From NCBI GenBank assembly GCA_017305715.1, contig JAFKKG010000022.1, positions 114,557 to 178,556 of the forward strand: DNA of 64,000 bases, written 5' to 3'. A program made the position numbers and the translations under genes. The notes under the pieces were generated by a model. It had not been told where the DNA came from. It did no database searches and saw nothing but the letters and a program-made list of their open reading frames with translations. This document shows, piece after piece, positions 37,105-47,275 of the stretch. Source of the stretch: Hyphomicrobiales bacterium. GTDB lineage: Bacteria; Pseudomonadota; Alphaproteobacteria; Rhizobiales; Xanthobacteraceae. Every line of letters starts with the position of its first letter. The stretch's first letter is position 1.

Positions 37105-37367
37105 CGCGAACCCATCCGTGCGGACCTAATCACCCTCGGGGTCCGAAGTCGAGATCAGGTTCCCGGTTTATTCGCGGGTGTTGCGCAAATGGCCCGCCAG
37201 CCGGCTGAATTCCAACCCTTCGAGGTTGAGTTTTCCGCCCGCAATACCTGTTATGCGGCGCGTGCAACACCGTCTCGCCACAAGGAATAGTGGTGGAATT
37301 CCAATCGTTTCGCAGATTGCTGGAATTTTGAACAATCGTTGCTGAAAATGGTGACAAGATCAAAAAG

Positions 37368-37548
37368 ATGGTCTACACGTTCGGGCTCAGGCTGGCCGAG
37401 AGGCTGAAGTCTGGTGGTCCAAGTCTCGGGAGGAGCCCTGACGCGCACAAGCAGCGTCGCCTCGTCAATCAAGAGCAAACCTAAATTTTCGAGGTAAAAG
37501 GGTCGACACAATTTTTGAGCAGGGCGCCGTGCCCTGCTCTTTTTTTTC
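37368..37548 (+). ncRNA. Candidate structured small RNA (or 38-codon leader gene)
   Basis: A compact predicted structure precedes a strong terminator. GGGCTC (37383-37388) pairs with GAGCCC (37433-37438), and inside it CCGAGA (37396-37401) pairs with TCTCGG (37424-37429), with a small TGG-TGGT-CCA hairpin at the tip. The region also holds a 38-codon frame from 37368 to 37484 (MVYTFGLRLAERL...), without a good ribosome-binding site. The GGCCGAGAGGCTGAAG stretch resembles a tRNA-Ser D-arm, but no acceptor stem or anticodon arm follows. No -10/-35 pair is convincing. The 5' end is a guess. Confidence 0.4.
37517..37548 (+). terminator. Strong Rho-independent terminator
   Basis: A 9-bp perfect stem, GAGCAGGGC (37517-37525) with GCCCTGCTC (37531-37539), closes a 5-base loop and is followed by nine Ts. 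No known gene on the plus strand ends here, which is the main evidence for an unannotated short transcript upstream. It stops 52 bases before the globin start codon. Confidence 0.9.
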
Positions 37549-37600
37549 TGCGATCGCATTTTTTGAAATCGTTCGAGAATCTCCGAACCGCATACGCTTC

Positions 37601-38008
37601 ATGGCCGCGTCAACCAATCCGATTCTGCGAAGCTTTGAAATCGCCGCCAGCCGCTGCGAAGACTTGACGCCGCTGGTGTATGAGCGCCTGCACCGCGAGT
37701 ACCCTGAAACGAAAGCGATGTTCCGCACCGAGGGCAGCGAACTCGTCAAGGGTTCGATGCTGGCCATGACGATCGAGGCGATGCTGGATTTCGCCGGCCC
37801 CCGCACCGGGCATTTTCGCATGATCGAGTGCGAGATCTCCTCGCATGACGCCTACGGCACGCCGCGCGGTCTGTTCACCGCGTTCTTCGGCGTGATCGCC
37901 GGAACCTTGCGCGAGATTTTGGGCGCGGAATGGACGCCGGAGATCGATGCTGCATGGCGGGATCTACTGGACGAGATCGCGCGCGTGGTGGCGAGGAACG
38001 ACGGTTAG
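37601..38008 (+). CDS. Globin-like haem protein
   Basis: This single-domain globin-like protein (135 residues from the ATG at 37601) has helix A/B region RSFEIAASRCEDLTPLVYERL, the E helix around VKGSMLAMTIEAMLDF, and the F region ECEISSHDAYGTP with His82 as the likely proximal haem ligand. The end, GAEWTPEIDAAWRDLLDEIARVV, is a typical G/H pair. Proteins of this sort bind O2 or NO. An imperfect FNR/FixK-like site TTGA-N6-TCGA lies at 37563-37576. It stands alone between the candidate RNA and convergent minus-strand genes. Confidence 0.78.
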   Translation: MAASTNPILRSFEIAASRCEDLTPLVYERLHREYPETKAMFRTEGSELVKGSMLAMTIEAMLDFAGPRTGHFRMIECEISSHDAYGTPRGLFTAFFGVIAGTLREILGAEWTPEIDAAWRDLLDEIARVVARNDG

Positions 38009-38063
38009 AAGCTGTTCGGCTCCCCATACCTTCGTCATGCCCGAGCATACGGGTGAAATCAGA

Positions 38064-38411
38064 TCACTCCCGTTCCAGGAAGCTGGAGCCGATATCAGCC
38101 TTCTTCTTGATCGGATCGTAGTCGCAATAGACGCTGTCGGCGACCAGCGTATAGCTCGCGATGACGGTGTCCTTGTTGAGCTTGACCGAATTCACGCCGA
38201 TCGCCGCAGTCTGCTTGGCGCCGTTCCATTTGAACGGCGTCGAGCTCTGCGCTTTCTCGCAGGCCACGACGGCATCGGGAAACACCGCCTGTTCGACGAA
38301 GGCTTTGACGGTGCGAAGCTGGGTCAGCGTCTTCCAGTTCATGTAGAACGAGCCGCCAAGACCGGCGGCGAGCAGGACCAGCAATGCGATCATGATGCGT
38401 TGAAAAGTCAT
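38064..38411 (-). CDS. Hypothetical membrane-anchored protein
   Basis: The product is 115 residues: one N-terminal membrane helix (IMIALLVLLAAGLGGSFYM), then a soluble domain with two cysteines (VACEKAQ and VYCDYDP) and many lysines. It is probably periplasmic and anchored. I do not recognise the family. It follows another small exported protein by 18 bases on the same strand, suggesting co-transcription. Confidence 0.65.
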   Translation of the reverse strand: MTFQRIMIALLVLLAAGLGGSFYMNWKTLTQLRTVKAFVEQAVFPDAVVACEKAQSSTPFKWNGAKQTAAIGVNSVKLNKDTVIASYTLVADSVYCDYDPIKKKADIGSSFLERE

Positions 38412-38429
38412 TTCCGCTCTCCGCGCCGG

Positions 38430-38702
38430 TTAAGGCCTCATCGCTTTGGAATAGGCCGATGTCGCCTCATGGGCCGCGGACATTTTTGTGGTCCGGCGCG
38501 CGCCCCGCGGCGAAGAATATCCGGCGCTTGACTGGAGCTTCCGGATCGAAACCGATCCGGGTGCATGGCAATTCTGCTGATTGGCGTCGCAGGCCATCAG
38601 GCAATTGGTTTCCTCGATGGCGGATTGATCCATCGCGGTGGCCGAACCTGCAAAAACCAGTAGAAAAAACGTCAAACCCACGCGGCGCAACAATTTGTGC
38701 AT
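38430..38702 (-). CDS. Hypothetical secreted small protein
   Basis: The product is 90 residues with a signal peptide (LTFFLLVFAGSATA) and a short region with three cysteines (TNCLMACDANQQNC). The remainder is Ser/Ala/Arg-rich and looks unstructured. No family recognised. It starts 16 bases after the DUF1467 gene and may be the tail of that transcription unit. Confidence 0.55.
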   Translation of the reverse strand: MHKLLRRVGLTFFLLVFAGSATAMDQSAIEETNCLMACDANQQNCHAPGSVSIRKLQSSAGYSSPRGARRTTKMSAAHEATSAYSKAMRP

Positions 38703-38718
38703 TTGTCGTGCCTTTTAT

Positions 38719-38994
38719 TCAGAACGGCGTCCCCATCAGCTTGGCCAGCCGCTCGATATTGAAATATCCCTGATAATAGGCCCACATCGCGACCGCGAAA
38801 ATAACCGCCGACACGATCGTGGTCCAGATCAGCTTGCGGCCCATCCGAGCCATGACCGGCGCGCCGGGATCGGTGCCGGGGGCGCCCTCGCCCTCTTCCT
38901 GCTGGCTGCGCACGCCGAACGGCAGCGTCACGAACAGCACGACCCACCACAACACGAAGTAGATCGCGAACATGGTCGAGATATTATAGACCAT
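38719..38994 (-). CDS. DUF1467 family membrane protein
   Basis: The product is 91 residues with two membrane helices (FAIYFVLWWVVLFVTLPFGV and LIWTTIVSAVIFAVAMWAYY) joined by a loop containing RSQQEEGEGAPGTDPGAP, the DUF1467 hallmark. The function is unknown, but the gene typically follows mce near proS in alphaproteobacteria, as here. It begins 5 bases after the mce stop. Confidence 0.85.
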   Translation of the reverse strand: MVYNISTMFAIYFVLWWVVLFVTLPFGVRSQQEEGEGAPGTDPGAPVMARMGRKLIWTTIVSAVIFAVAMWAYYQGYFNIERLAKLMGTPF

Positions 38995-38999
38995 GAGGC

Positions 39000-39410
39000 T
39001 CAGGCCTGTTCGATTTCGACGAGCGCGCCGGAAAAATCCTTCGGGTGAAAGAACAGCACCGGCTTGCCGTGGGCGCCGATCTTGGGCACGCCGTCGCCGA
39101 GCACGCGCGCACCCTCGCTGATGAGCTTGTCACGCGCCGCGATGATATCGGGCACGTCATAACAGATGTGATGGATGCCGCCGTCGGCATTGCGCTCGAC
39201 GAACTTTGCAATGGGCGAGGCGTCGCCGAGCGGCTGGATGAATTCGATCTTGGTGTTGGGCAGCGTCACGAACACCGTGATGACGCCATGCTCCGGCAGC
39301 GGCACCGCACCGGAGATTTCCGCGCCGAACGCGCCGCCATAGATTTTGGCCGCCTTCTCGGCGTCCTTGACCGCGATCGCGACATGATTGAGCCGGCCCA
39401 GCATCGTCAT
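39000..39410 (-). CDS. mce: Methylmalonyl-CoA epimerase
   Basis: This glyoxalase/VOC-fold protein (136 residues) interconverts (R)- and (S)-methylmalonyl-CoA in propionate metabolism. Both beta-alpha-beta-beta-beta units are visible: GRLNHVAIAVKD with the first metal His, then GGIHHICYDVPD, and GALVEIEQA with the metal Glu at the end. Translation may start at the second Met (39404). It is 30 bases downstream of RNase J. Confidence 0.92.
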   Translation of the reverse strand: MTMLGRLNHVAIAVKDAEKAAKIYGGAFGAEISGAVPLPEHGVITVFVTLPNTKIEFIQPLGDASPIAKFVERNADGGIHHICYDVPDIIAARDKLISEGARVLGDGVPKIGAHGKPVLFFHPKDFSGALVEIEQA

Positions 39411-39440
39411 TCCTCCCTAGAGTCCCGCGCGCCGTGCGCG

Positions 39441-41111
39441 CTAGATCGTCAGCACATGCACGAGGCAAATCGGTTTCTTGCCCCATTGCTCGTTCAGCGC
39501 GGCCCGCACCGCGCGGCGCACCGATTCTCCGGTGGCGTCCGCATCGCGCCGCCGCGCCCGCGGCAGACCTTCCACGGTCGATACCACGACATCGAACACG
39601 ATGTCGTCGAGCGGCTCGCCGGCCGCATTCTTCTCGGGGATGCCGACGAGATCAACCTCGGGATCGTCGGCAAGCTCGCCCTTGTCGGTCATCGCGATCG
39701 CCACGAAGACGCAGCCGGCAAACCCCATCCGCCGCCGTTCGACCACGGCGCGCGACTTGGAATCCTCCAAAATGCTGCCGTCCTTGTAGAGCCGGCCCGA
39801 CGGGATTTCGTCGATGATGCTGGGGTCGCCGGGCCCGAGTCTGACCAGGTCGCCGTTTTTGCAAACCAGGACCTTCGGGACCCCTGCGGTACGCGCCAAT
39901 TTGGCATGCTCGTGCAAATGCAGCGCTTCGCCATGGACGGGGATCAGGAGCTGCGGACGCACCCAGGAAATCATGTCGCGCAGTTCGTCGCGGCGCGGAT
40001 GGCCGGAGACGTGGACGAGATCCGTGCGGTCGGTGATGACCTCGATGCCCTGCGTGACCAGGCCGTTGATGATGCCGCCGACCGCCTTCTCGTTGCCGGG
40101 GATGGTGCGCGAGGAGAAGATCACGCAATCGCCCTTGTTGAGCGTCACCTGCGGATGGTCGTCATTGGCGATGCGCGCCAGCGCCGCGCGCGGCTCGCCC
40201 TGGCTTCCCGTGCACAGCGCCAGCACCTTGTCCGGCGGGAAATGGCCGTAGAGATCGGCGCCGCGGAAGTTCTGCACCCCGTCGAGATGACCGGTCTCGC
40301 GCGCGACCTGCACGACGCGCTCCATGGCGCGGCCGACCACGACGACCTCGCGGTCGGCGGCCCTGGCGGCGTCCGCGACCGCTTTGAGGCGCGCGACATT
40401 GGAGGCGAAGGTGGTCACCGCAACCCGGCCCCTGGCGGCCTTCACCAGCTTCATGATGGTGGCGGCGACTTCGGTCTCCGAGGGCGAGCGGCCTTCGCGC
40501 ACCGCATTGGTGGAATCGCCGATCAGCGCCAGCACGCCGGCATCGCCGAGCTCGCGCAGCCGCCGCTCGTCGGTCGGCTGGCCGATGATTGGCGTCGGGT
40601 CGATCTTCCAGTCCCCGGTGTGCAGCACGGTGCCGACCGAAGTGTGGATCGCCAGCGCATGGGATTCAGGGATCGAGTGCGCGACCGGAATGAATTCGAC
40701 GTTGAACGGGCCGAGGTCGATCCGGCCGCCCGACGGCACCACCGTGACCGGGATCTTTGGCGGATTGCGCTCGGCCGCCAGTTTGGCCTCGAACAGCGCG
40801 GCGCTGAACTTGGTCGCGTAGATCTTGCACTGCAGCTTTGGCCAGAGATCGATGATCGCGCCGAAATGGTCCTCATGGGCGTGCGTCAGCACGAGGCCCA
40901 TCAGGTTCTGGCGTTCCTTCTCCAGGAAGCGGATGTCGGGCATGATCAGGTCGATGCCCGGCAGGTGCTCTTCGTCGCCAAAGGACACGCCGAGGTCGAC
41001 CGCAAGCCAGGAGCGCTGGTGGCGGTTGCCGAGGCCGTAGATCGACAGGTTCATGCCGATCTCGCCGACGCCGCCGAGTGGCGCAAAGGTCAGTTCATCT
41101 GGTCTCGCCAT
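39441..41111 (-). CDS. rnj: Ribonuclease J
   Basis: This metallo-beta-lactamase/beta-CASP RNase (556 residues) acts as a 5'-3' exonuclease and endonuclease in rRNA maturation and mRNA turnover. The zinc motif is LTHAHEDHFGA. Then come GDSTN and the beta-CASP region with CTGSQGEPRAAL and VSGHPRRDELRDM. A C-terminal domain completes the typical length. Its ATG shares a base with the birA stop (TGATG). Confidence 0.95.
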   Translation of the reverse strand: MARPDELTFAPLGGVGEIGMNLSIYGLGNRHQRSWLAVDLGVSFGDEEHLPGIDLIMPDIRFLEKERQNLMGLVLTHAHEDHFGAIIDLWPKLQCKIYATKFSAALFEAKLAAERNPPKIPVTVVPSGGRIDLGPFNVEFIPVAHSIPESHALAIHTSVGTVLHTGDWKIDPTPIIGQPTDERRLRELGDAGVLALIGDSTNAVREGRSPSETEVAATIMKLVKAARGRVAVTTFASNVARLKAVADAARAADREVVVVGRAMERVVQVARETGHLDGVQNFRGADLYGHFPPDKVLALCTGSQGEPRAALARIANDDHPQVTLNKGDCVIFSSRTIPGNEKAVGGIINGLVTQGIEVITDRTDLVHVSGHPRRDELRDMISWVRPQLLIPVHGEALHLHEHAKLARTAGVPKVLVCKNGDLVRLGPGDPSIIDEIPSGRLYKDGSILEDSKSRAVVERRRMGFAGCVFVAIAMTDKGELADDPEVDLVGIPEKNAAGEPLDDIVFDVVVSTVEGLPRARRRDADATGESVRRAVRAALNEQWGKKPICLVHVLTI

Positions 41112-41923
41112 CAGGCAGCTCCCACGGAGGCCGCCGAGCCAAAATAAACCTCGCCCGCGGCGATCGGGAAGAGCTTGCCTTCTGCCGTCCGCACCATCAG
41201 ACAGCCGGTTTCATCGATCGTGTCGAAGGTGCCCTCGATGGTGGCATGGCCGGTCTGGATCGCGACCCGCTCACCGAGGCCCGCGGCGCGCGCCAGCCAC
41301 AGCCGGCGGATCTCGCCGAAGCCGCGGCCATTGTCCCAGATGCCGCGGAATTCGACCCAGCTGTCCGACAGCACGGCGAACAGTTCCTCGGCGCTAACGT
41401 GAACGCCGAGGGCAGCGAGCGAAACCGCCGGCGTCGGCGTGCCCGAGGGGGCGGCCACCACATTGGTGCCGATCCCGGCCACGACGGCCAGCCGGTTGCC
41501 GGCGACACCTTCGGCTTCGAGCGAAATGCCGACCAGCTTCTGCTTCTGGACCAGCACGTCGTTCGGCCATTTCAGCAGGTATTTCAAAGGGTCAGCGCCG
41601 GCCCTTCGCAGATTGGCTTCGATGCTCACCCGCTCCAAAGCATTCGCGATCGCAAGCCCCGCGGCAAAGCCCAGGGTCGCGGCGATAGCGGGCGGCACGT
41701 CGATGATTTCGAGAACGCTGCTGGCGAGGTTGCCGCGCGGCGCGATCCAGGCGCGCTGGCGCCGCCCCTTTCCCGCCGTCTGCTCTGACGTGACGAACCA
41801 GATCGAGCCGCCCTCACCGCTGCGGGCGTGCGCCATGGCCTCGGTATTGGTCGAACCGACCTGGTCGAAGGCGGCGAGACGGTAGCCCGCCGATATGGCT
41901 CGGGAACCGAGCGCGAAAGCCAT
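41111..41923 (-). CDS. birA: Biotin--[acetyl-CoA-carboxylase] ligase
   Basis: BirA attaches biotin to carboxyl carrier proteins via biotinyl-AMP. The 270-residue protein has SEQTAGKGRRQRAW and LLKWPNDVLV, the biotin/ATP-binding motifs, and a C-terminal SH3-like part (EGTFDTIDETGCLMVR). There is no N-terminal helix-turn-helix, so it is a ligase only, not a repressor. The start at 41923 overlaps the nuoN stop (TAATG). Its placement after nuoN is conserved in this group. Confidence 0.94.
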   Translation of the reverse strand: MAFALGSRAISAGYRLAAFDQVGSTNTEAMAHARSGEGGSIWFVTSEQTAGKGRRQRAWIAPRGNLASSVLEIIDVPPAIAATLGFAAGLAIANALERVSIEANLRRAGADPLKYLLKWPNDVLVQKQKLVGISLEAEGVAGNRLAVVAGIGTNVVAAPSGTPTPAVSLAALGVHVSAEELFAVLSDSWVEFRGIWDNGRGFGEIRRLWLARAAGLGERVAIQTGHATIEGTFDTIDETGCLMVRTAEGKLFPIAAGEVYFGSAASVGAA

Positions 41924-43362
41924 TAAAAAAGCGACTTCGCCGCGGCCGTGGCGACGCTCACCAACGGCCCCGGATAGACGAAGAAGAAGATCGTGAACAA
42001 CCCCGCCACCGCCAGCACCGCGCGCAGTTCGGGGCGCATCGGGTCGAGCCCTCCTGCCGGTTCGTCGAAATACATCACCTTGATGATGGTGAGATAGTAG
42101 AACGCGCCCACCACGCTGGCGAGCACGCCGACCACGGCCAGCGTGAACAGCCCGGCCTTGATGGCGGCGACGAACACGTACCATTTGGCAAAGAAGCCCG
42201 CGAGCGGCGGGATGCCGGCCAGCGAGAACAGCAGCATTGCAAAGAAGAAGGCGAGCAGCGGATTGGTGCGCGAGAGGCCTGCGAAATCGCTGATCTGCTC
42301 CAGCGGCTGGCCATTGCGCTTCATGGTCAGGATCACCGAGAAGCTGCCGAGCGTCATCGCGACATAGATCGCGACATACAGCAGCACGCCCTGCGCGCCC
42401 TCGACGGTGCCGGAGGCCAGGCCCACCAGCGCAAAGCCCATATGACCGATCGACGAATAGGCCATCAGGCGCTTGATGTTCTTCTGCCCGATGGCCGCGA
42501 ACGAGCCCAGCACCATCGAGGCGATCGCCACGAACACGATGATCTGCTGCCATTGCGAGACGATGCCCGGGAACGCGGTCAGCGCGACGCGCGTAAATAC
42601 CGCGATGGCGGCGACCTTCGGCGCCGAGGCAAAGAACGCGGTCACCGGCGTCGGCGCGCCTTCATAGACGTCGGGCGTCCACATGTGGAACGGAACCGCC
42701 GAGACCTTGAAGCAGAGACCCGCGAGCAGGAACACGAGGCCGAACACGATACCGGTGCCGCCGGTCGTCGCGGCGGCGGCGATGCCGGCGAAGCTGACGG
42801 TGCCGGTGAAGCCGTAAATCAGCGAGGCGCCGTACAGCAGCATGCCCGAGGACAGCGCGCCCAGCACAAAATATTTCAGGCCGGCTTCGGTGGATTTGGC
42901 GTTGTCGCGGTTGCTGGCGGCGACCACGTAGAGCGCGAGCGACATCAGCTCGAGCCCGAGATAGAGCATGATCAGGTCGCCGGCCGAGATCAGCACCATC
43001 ATGCCGAGGGTGGAGAGCAGCACCAGGATCGAAAATTCAAAGATCCGCCGCGAGGGATCGGACAGGAACTCGGTCGCCAGGATCAACGTCGCGCCCGAGC
43101 CGATCAGCGCCAGAATCTTGAGGAACCGCGCAAAATCGTCGACAATAAAACTGCCGCCGAAGGTCGTGAGTTTGCCGGCCGGCAGCGTCAGCTCCAGCAC
43201 GCCGGTCACCACCAGCAGGACGACCGCCAGTCCGGTGACGAGGCGCGTCGTCGCCTCGCCGCCGCGATAGGCGCCGAGCATCAGCAGCGCCATGGACCCG
43301 GCAGCCAGCACCAGCTCCGGCAATACCGGCAGCAACTGATATCCTGCACTCTGGAAGCTCAT
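41923..43362 (-). CDS. nuoN: NADH-quinone oxidoreductase subunit N
   Basis: This is one of three antiporter-like proton-pumping subunits of the complex I membrane arm. The 479-residue protein has about 14 hydrophobic helices. Key lysine and histidine residues lie in [11 protein letters not shown] and in [11 protein letters not shown], the signature of Nuo L/M/N proteins. It lies 10 bases downstream of nuoM and overlaps birA. Confidence 0.95.
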   Translation of the reverse strand: MSFQSAGYQLLPVLPELVLAAGSMALLMLGAYRGGEATTRLVTGLAVVLLVVTGVLELTLPAGKLTTFGGSFIVDDFARFLKILALIGSGATLILATEFLSDPSRRIFEFSILVLLSTLGMMVLISAGDLIMLYLGLELMSLALYVVAASNRDNAKSTEAGLKYFVLGALSSGMLLYGASLIYGFTGTVSFAGIAAAATTGGTGIVFGLVFLLAGLCFKVSAVPFHMWTPDVYEGAPTPVTAFFASAPKVAAIAVFTRVALTAFPGIVSQWQQIIVFVAIASMVLGSFAAIGQKNIKRLMAYSSIGHMGFALVGLASGTVEGAQGVLLYVAIYVAMTLGSFSVILTMKRNGQPLEQISDFAGLSRTNPLLAFFFAMLLFSLAGIPPLAGFFAKWYVFVAAIKAGLFTLAVVGVLASVVGAFYYLTIIKVMYFDEPAGGLDPMRPELRAVLAVAGLFTIFFFVYPGPLVSVATAAAKSLF

Positions 43363-43372
43363 GGAGGTGGCC

Positions 43373-44881
43373 TTACTGGAGCAACGCGGCTGCCTTCACG
43401 GCAGTCACGGCGGTGTTGTAATTGTTGACGAGTTGCTGAACCGAGGCCGCCGACATGTCGAGCACCGGCTTCGGATAGACGCCGAACAGGATGGTGAGGA
43501 ACACCAGCGGGAACAGCAACAGGCTTTCGCGGAAGGTCAGGTCCTTGATGCTGGCGAGCGACGGCTTCGTCAGCGCGCCGAACACCACCTTGCGATAGAG
43601 CCAGAGCGCATAGCCCGCCGACAGGATGACGCCGAGCGTGGCGAAGGTCGCGGTCGGGATCGAGACCTTGAAGGTGCCGAGCAGCGTCATGAATTCACCG
43701 ACGAAGCCGGACGTGCCGGGCAGTCCGACATTGGCCATGGTGAAGACCATGAACACCAGCGCATAGAGCGGCATCCGGTTCACCAGGCCACCGTAAGCGG
43801 CGATCTCGCGGGTGTGCAGGCGGTCGTAGACGATGCCGACGCAGAGGAACAGCGCGCCGGAGACGATGCCGTGCGAGATCATCTGGAACACGCCGCCGGC
43901 CACGCCCTGCGTGGTGCCGGCGAAGATGCCCATGGTGACGAAGCCCATATGCGCCACCGACGAATAGGCGATCAGCTTCTTGATGTCTTCCTGCATCAAG
44001 GCCACCAGCGAGGTGTAGATGATCGCGATCGCCGACAATGAGAACACGATCCAGGCGAAATCATGCGACGCCAGCGGGAACATCGGCAGCGAGAAGCGCA
44101 GGAAGCCGTAGCCGCCCATCTTCAGCAGGATCGCGGCCAGGATCACCGAACCCGCGGTCGGCGCCTCGACGTGTGCATCGGGAAGCCAGGTGTGCACCGG
44201 CCACATCGGCATCTTTACCGCGAACGACGCAAAGAACGCCAGCCATGCCCAGGTCTGCAAGCTTCGCGGCACCGCGGTGTGCATCAGCGTCGGAATGTCG
44301 GTCGTGCCGGCGTTCCAGTACAGCGCCATGATGGCGAGCAGCATCAGCACCGAGCCGAGCAGCGTGTAGAGGAAGAACTTGAAGGACGCGTAGACCCGGC
44401 GCGGGCCGCCCCAGACGCCGATGATCAGGAACATCGGGATCAGGCCGCCCTCGAAGAACAGATAGAACAGCACGAGGTCGAGCGCCGAGAAGGTGCCGAT
44501 CATCAGCGTTTCCAGCAGCAGGAACGCCATCATGTATTCGCGCACCCGCACCGTGATCGATTTCCAGCTCGCCACGATGCAGAACGGCATCAAAGCGGTG
44601 GTCAGGATCACGAAGGGCAGCGAAATGCCGTCGACACCCATGTGGTAGGTGATGCCGCTGGCGAGCCAGGACGCCTTTTCGACGAACTGGAAATCCGGGC
44701 TGGTCGCATCGAAGCGCCAGACCAGGATCAGCGAGATCGCAAAGGTGACCAGCGTGGTCCACAGCGCGATCCAGCGCGAATTGCGCCGGGCCGCCTCATC
44801 GTCGCCGCGGCTGACATAGATCAACAGCGCGCCGAGCAGCGGCAGGAAGGTGACGACCGAGAGAATGGGCCAGGTTGTCAT
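43373..44881 (-). CDS. nuoM: NADH-quinone oxidoreductase subunit M
   Basis: This antiporter-like membrane subunit of complex I has 502 residues from the ATG at 44881, which shares a base with the nuoL stop (TGATG). Signature segments are [20 protein letters not shown] and [14 protein letters not shown] functional glutamate lies in the [10 protein letters not shown] helix. The frame upstream of the ATG lies inside nuoL and is not used. Confidence 0.95.
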   Translation of the reverse strand: MTTWPILSVVTFLPLLGALLIYVSRGDDEAARRNSRWIALWTTLVTFAISLILVWRFDATSPDFQFVEKASWLASGITYHMGVDGISLPFVILTTALMPFCIVASWKSITVRVREYMMAFLLLETLMIGTFSALDLVLFYLFFEGGLIPMFLIIGVWGGPRRVYASFKFFLYTLLGSVLMLLAIMALYWNAGTTDIPTLMHTAVPRSLQTWAWLAFFASFAVKMPMWPVHTWLPDAHVEAPTAGSVILAAILLKMGGYGFLRFSLPMFPLASHDFAWIVFSLSAIAIIYTSLVALMQEDIKKLIAYSSVAHMGFVTMGIFAGTTQGVAGGVFQMISHGIVSGALFLCVGIVYDRLHTREIAAYGGLVNRMPLYALVFMVFTMANVGLPGTSGFVGEFMTLLGTFKVSIPTATFATLGVILSAGYALWLYRKVVFGALTKPSLASIKDLTFRESLLLFPLVFLTILFGVYPKPVLDMSAASVQQLVNNYNTAVTAVKAAALLQ

Positions 44882-46959
44882 CACTGGCCTCCCAAGCCGA
44901 ACATGAACCAGGTGATTAGTCCGGCCACCCCAATCAGCATCGCGAAAGCGTAGTGATAGAGATAGCCGGTCTGGATTTTCACGACGTTGCGCGTGATATC
45001 GAGCACGCGTGCGGAAATACCGTCGGGCCCGAAGCCGTCGATCACGTAGCCGTCGCCCTTCTTCCAGAGGGTGTAGCCGAGCCACTTGGCCGGACGGACG
45101 AAGATCAGGTCATACAGCTCGTCAAAATACCATTTGTTGAGCAGGAATTGGTAGAGCAGCGGCTGCTGACGCGCCAGTTCGACCGGCAGATAGGGCCTGC
45201 GGATATAGAAGACGTAGGAAATGTACGCGCCCACCACCATCATGACAGTCGGCAGATAGGCGATCCACTGCGGGATGTGGTGCATCTCCTCGATGATGTG
45301 AGGATTATTCTTCACGGATTCACGGAAGAACTCCCCTACGCCGTGACCGGCGAACAGTTCCTTGAACGGGAAACCCGCCAGGATCGATCCGGCGGCGAGG
45401 ATGCCGATCGGGATCAGCATCCACAGCGGCGCCTCATGCGCGGCGTCGTAGTGCTCCTGATCGTGCGGTTCGCCGAAGAAGGTCTTGAAGATCAGGCGCC
45501 AAGAATAGAACGAGGTCAGCAGCGCCGCCACCACGGTCAACAGGAAACCATAGAGCGCGAACGGATTATGCGAGGCGTAGGCGGATTCGATGATCGCATC
45601 CTTGGAGAAGTAGCCGGCGAACATCGGAAAGCCGGTCAGCGCCAGGGTTCCCACGCACATGACGGCGAAGGTGTAGGGAATCTTGCGCCAGAGGCCGCCC
45701 ATGTTGCGGATATCCTGCTCGTGGTGCATCGCGTAGATCACCGAGCCGGAGCCCAGGAACAGCAGCGCCTTGAAGAAGGCGTGCGTGAACAGATGGAAGA
45801 TGCCGACCGAATAGGCCCCCGCCCCCATCGCCACGAACATGTAGCCGAGCTGCGAACAGGTCGAGTAGGCGACGATGCGCTTGATGTCGTTCTGCACCAG
45901 GCCGATCGTGGCGGCAAAGAACGCGGTGGTGGCGCCGAAGAACATCACCACGGCTTGCGCATTGGGAGCCAGCTCGAACAGCGGCGACAGCCGTGCCACC
46001 ATGAACACACCGGCGGTGACCATGGTCGCGGCATGGATCAGCGCGGAGACCGGCGTCGGACCTTCCATGGCGTCCGGCAGCCAGGTGTGCAGCAGGAACT
46101 GGGCCGACTTGCCCATCGCGCCCATGAACAGCAAGAGGCAGGTCAGCGTCAGCGCGTCGGCATGCCAGCCGAACACGTTGACGGTCTTGCCGGCGAGCCC
46201 GGGGGCACCGGCGAAGATGGTCTCGAAATCGGTGGTCTTGAGCAGCATGAAGACGGCGAAGATGCCGAGCGCAAACCCGAAATCGCCGACGCGGTTGACC
46301 ACGAAGGCCTTGATCGCCGCCGCATTCGCCGACGGCTTCTTGTACCAGAAACCGATCAACAGATAGCTCGCGAGGCCCACGCCTTCCCAGCCGAAGAACA
46401 TCTGGACCAGATTGTCCGAGGTCACCAGCATCAGCATCGCGAAGGTGAACAGCGACAGATAGGCGAAGAAGCGCGGCCGATTCGGATCCTCGTCCATGTA
46501 GCCGATCGAATAGAAGTGCACGAGCGCCGAGACCGTGTTGACCACGACCAGCATCACCGCGGTCAGGGTATCGATGCGCAGCGACCAGGCCACCTGAAGA
46601 TCGCCTGAATTGATCCAGGGGAACAGCGCGACGCGGGCGTCATGGTGCATGAATCCGACATCGACCAGCGCGACCCAGGACAGCCCGGCTGAAATGATCA
46701 GCAGGCAGGTCGTGATCAGCTCCGCGGCGCGCGAGCCTGCGGCCGGAGGTTCGGACACGTGATGGTCGTCGTGGCCGTGATCGTCGTGGCCATGGTCGTC
46801 ATGGGCCGCCACCGCATGGGCATCCGCTCCATGGCCGTGCCCGTCATCATGATGCTCGACCTCATCGCCGCTCGGATTGCGCGCATGCGCCCCAAAGATC
46901 GCGATCAAGCCCGCGAGAATGGCGCCCAGCAGCGGCAGGAAGACAATTGCCTGGTACAT
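44881..46959 (-). CDS. nuoL: NADH-quinone oxidoreductase subunit L with His-rich loop
   Basis: This distal antiporter-like subunit has 692 residues, including the long lateral helix at the C terminus. Typical segments are [35 protein letters not shown] and [15 protein letters not shown]. After the first helix, residues 36-67 form a His/Asp-rich insert ([10 protein letters not shown] ... [17 protein letters not shown]) with 12 histidines, exposed on one face of the membrane, which standard NuoL lacks. It may bind metal or protons. It starts 7 bases after nuoK. Confidence 0.95.
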   Translation of the reverse strand: MYQAIVFLPLLGAILAGLIAIFGAHARNPSGDEVEHHDDGHGHGADAHAVAAHDDHGHDDHGHDDHHVSEPPAAGSRAAELITTCLLIISAGLSWVALVDVGFMHHDARVALFPWINSGDLQVAWSLRIDTLTAVMLVVVNTVSALVHFYSIGYMDEDPNRPRFFAYLSLFTFAMLMLVTSDNLVQMFFGWEGVGLASYLLIGFWYKKPSANAAAIKAFVVNRVGDFGFALGIFAVFMLLKTTDFETIFAGAPGLAGKTVNVFGWHADALTLTCLLLFMGAMGKSAQFLLHTWLPDAMEGPTPVSALIHAATMVTAGVFMVARLSPLFELAPNAQAVVMFFGATTAFFAATIGLVQNDIKRIVAYSTCSQLGYMFVAMGAGAYSVGIFHLFTHAFFKALLFLGSGSVIYAMHHEQDIRNMGGLWRKIPYTFAVMCVGTLALTGFPMFAGYFSKDAIIESAYASHNPFALYGFLLTVVAALLTSFYSWRLIFKTFFGEPHDQEHYDAAHEAPLWMLIPIGILAAGSILAGFPFKELFAGHGVGEFFRESVKNNPHIIEEMHHIPQWIAYLPTVMMVVGAYISYVFYIRRPYLPVELARQQPLLYQFLLNKWYFDELYDLIFVRPAKWLGYTLWKKGDGYVIDGFGPDGISARVLDITRNVVKIQTGYLYHYAFAMLIGVAGLITWFMFGLGGQ

Positions 46960-46966
46960 CGGCGCG

Positions 46967-47275
46967 TCAGCCCTTCATCAAATTAACGTCTTCAACCGCG
47001 ATCGAACCGCGGTTGCGGAAGTACACCACCAGCACCGCGAGGCCGATCGCCGCTTCCGCGGCCGCGACCGTCAGCACCAGCAGCGCAAACACCTGGCCGA
47101 CGATGTCGCCGAGGAAGGTCGAGAACGCCACCAGGTTGATGTTGACCGAGAGCAGGATCAGCTCGATCGACATCAGGATGACGATGATGTTCTTGCGATT
47201 GAGGAAGATGCCGAGGATCCCGAGCGTGAACAGGATCGCGGCGACCGCCAGATAGTGCCCCAGGCCGATGGTCAT
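46967..47275 (-). CDS. nuoK: NADH-quinone oxidoreductase subunit K
   Basis: The product is 102 residues from the ATG at 47275, which overlaps the nuoJ stop (ATGA). It has three membrane helices and the two buried glutamates of the proton path: the first in [14 protein letters not shown] and the second in [17 protein letters not shown] three codons earlier is possible but less likely. Length matches the family. Confidence 0.96.
   Translation of the reverse strand: MTIGLGHYLAVAAILFTLGILGIFLNRKNIIVILMSIELILLSVNINLVAFSTFLGDIVGQVFALLVLTVAAAEAAIGLAVLVVYFRNRGSIAVEDVNLMKG

Noticed and set aside
37389-37404. tRNA-Ser-like D-arm text (GGCCGAGAGGCTGAAG)
   Set aside because: No acceptor stem, anticodon arm or T-arm can be built around it, so it is not a tRNA gene.
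37348-37407. A 19-codon frame with two tryptophans ahead of the terminator, considered as a trp-type attenuator leader
   Set aside because: The tryptophans are not adjacent, no amino-acid biosynthesis gene follows, and no alternative anti-terminator pairing is evident.
39045-41147. A 700-codon plus-strand frame opposite rnj and mce
   Set aside because: It spans two well-identified genes on the other strand and has no domain or ribosome-binding site.
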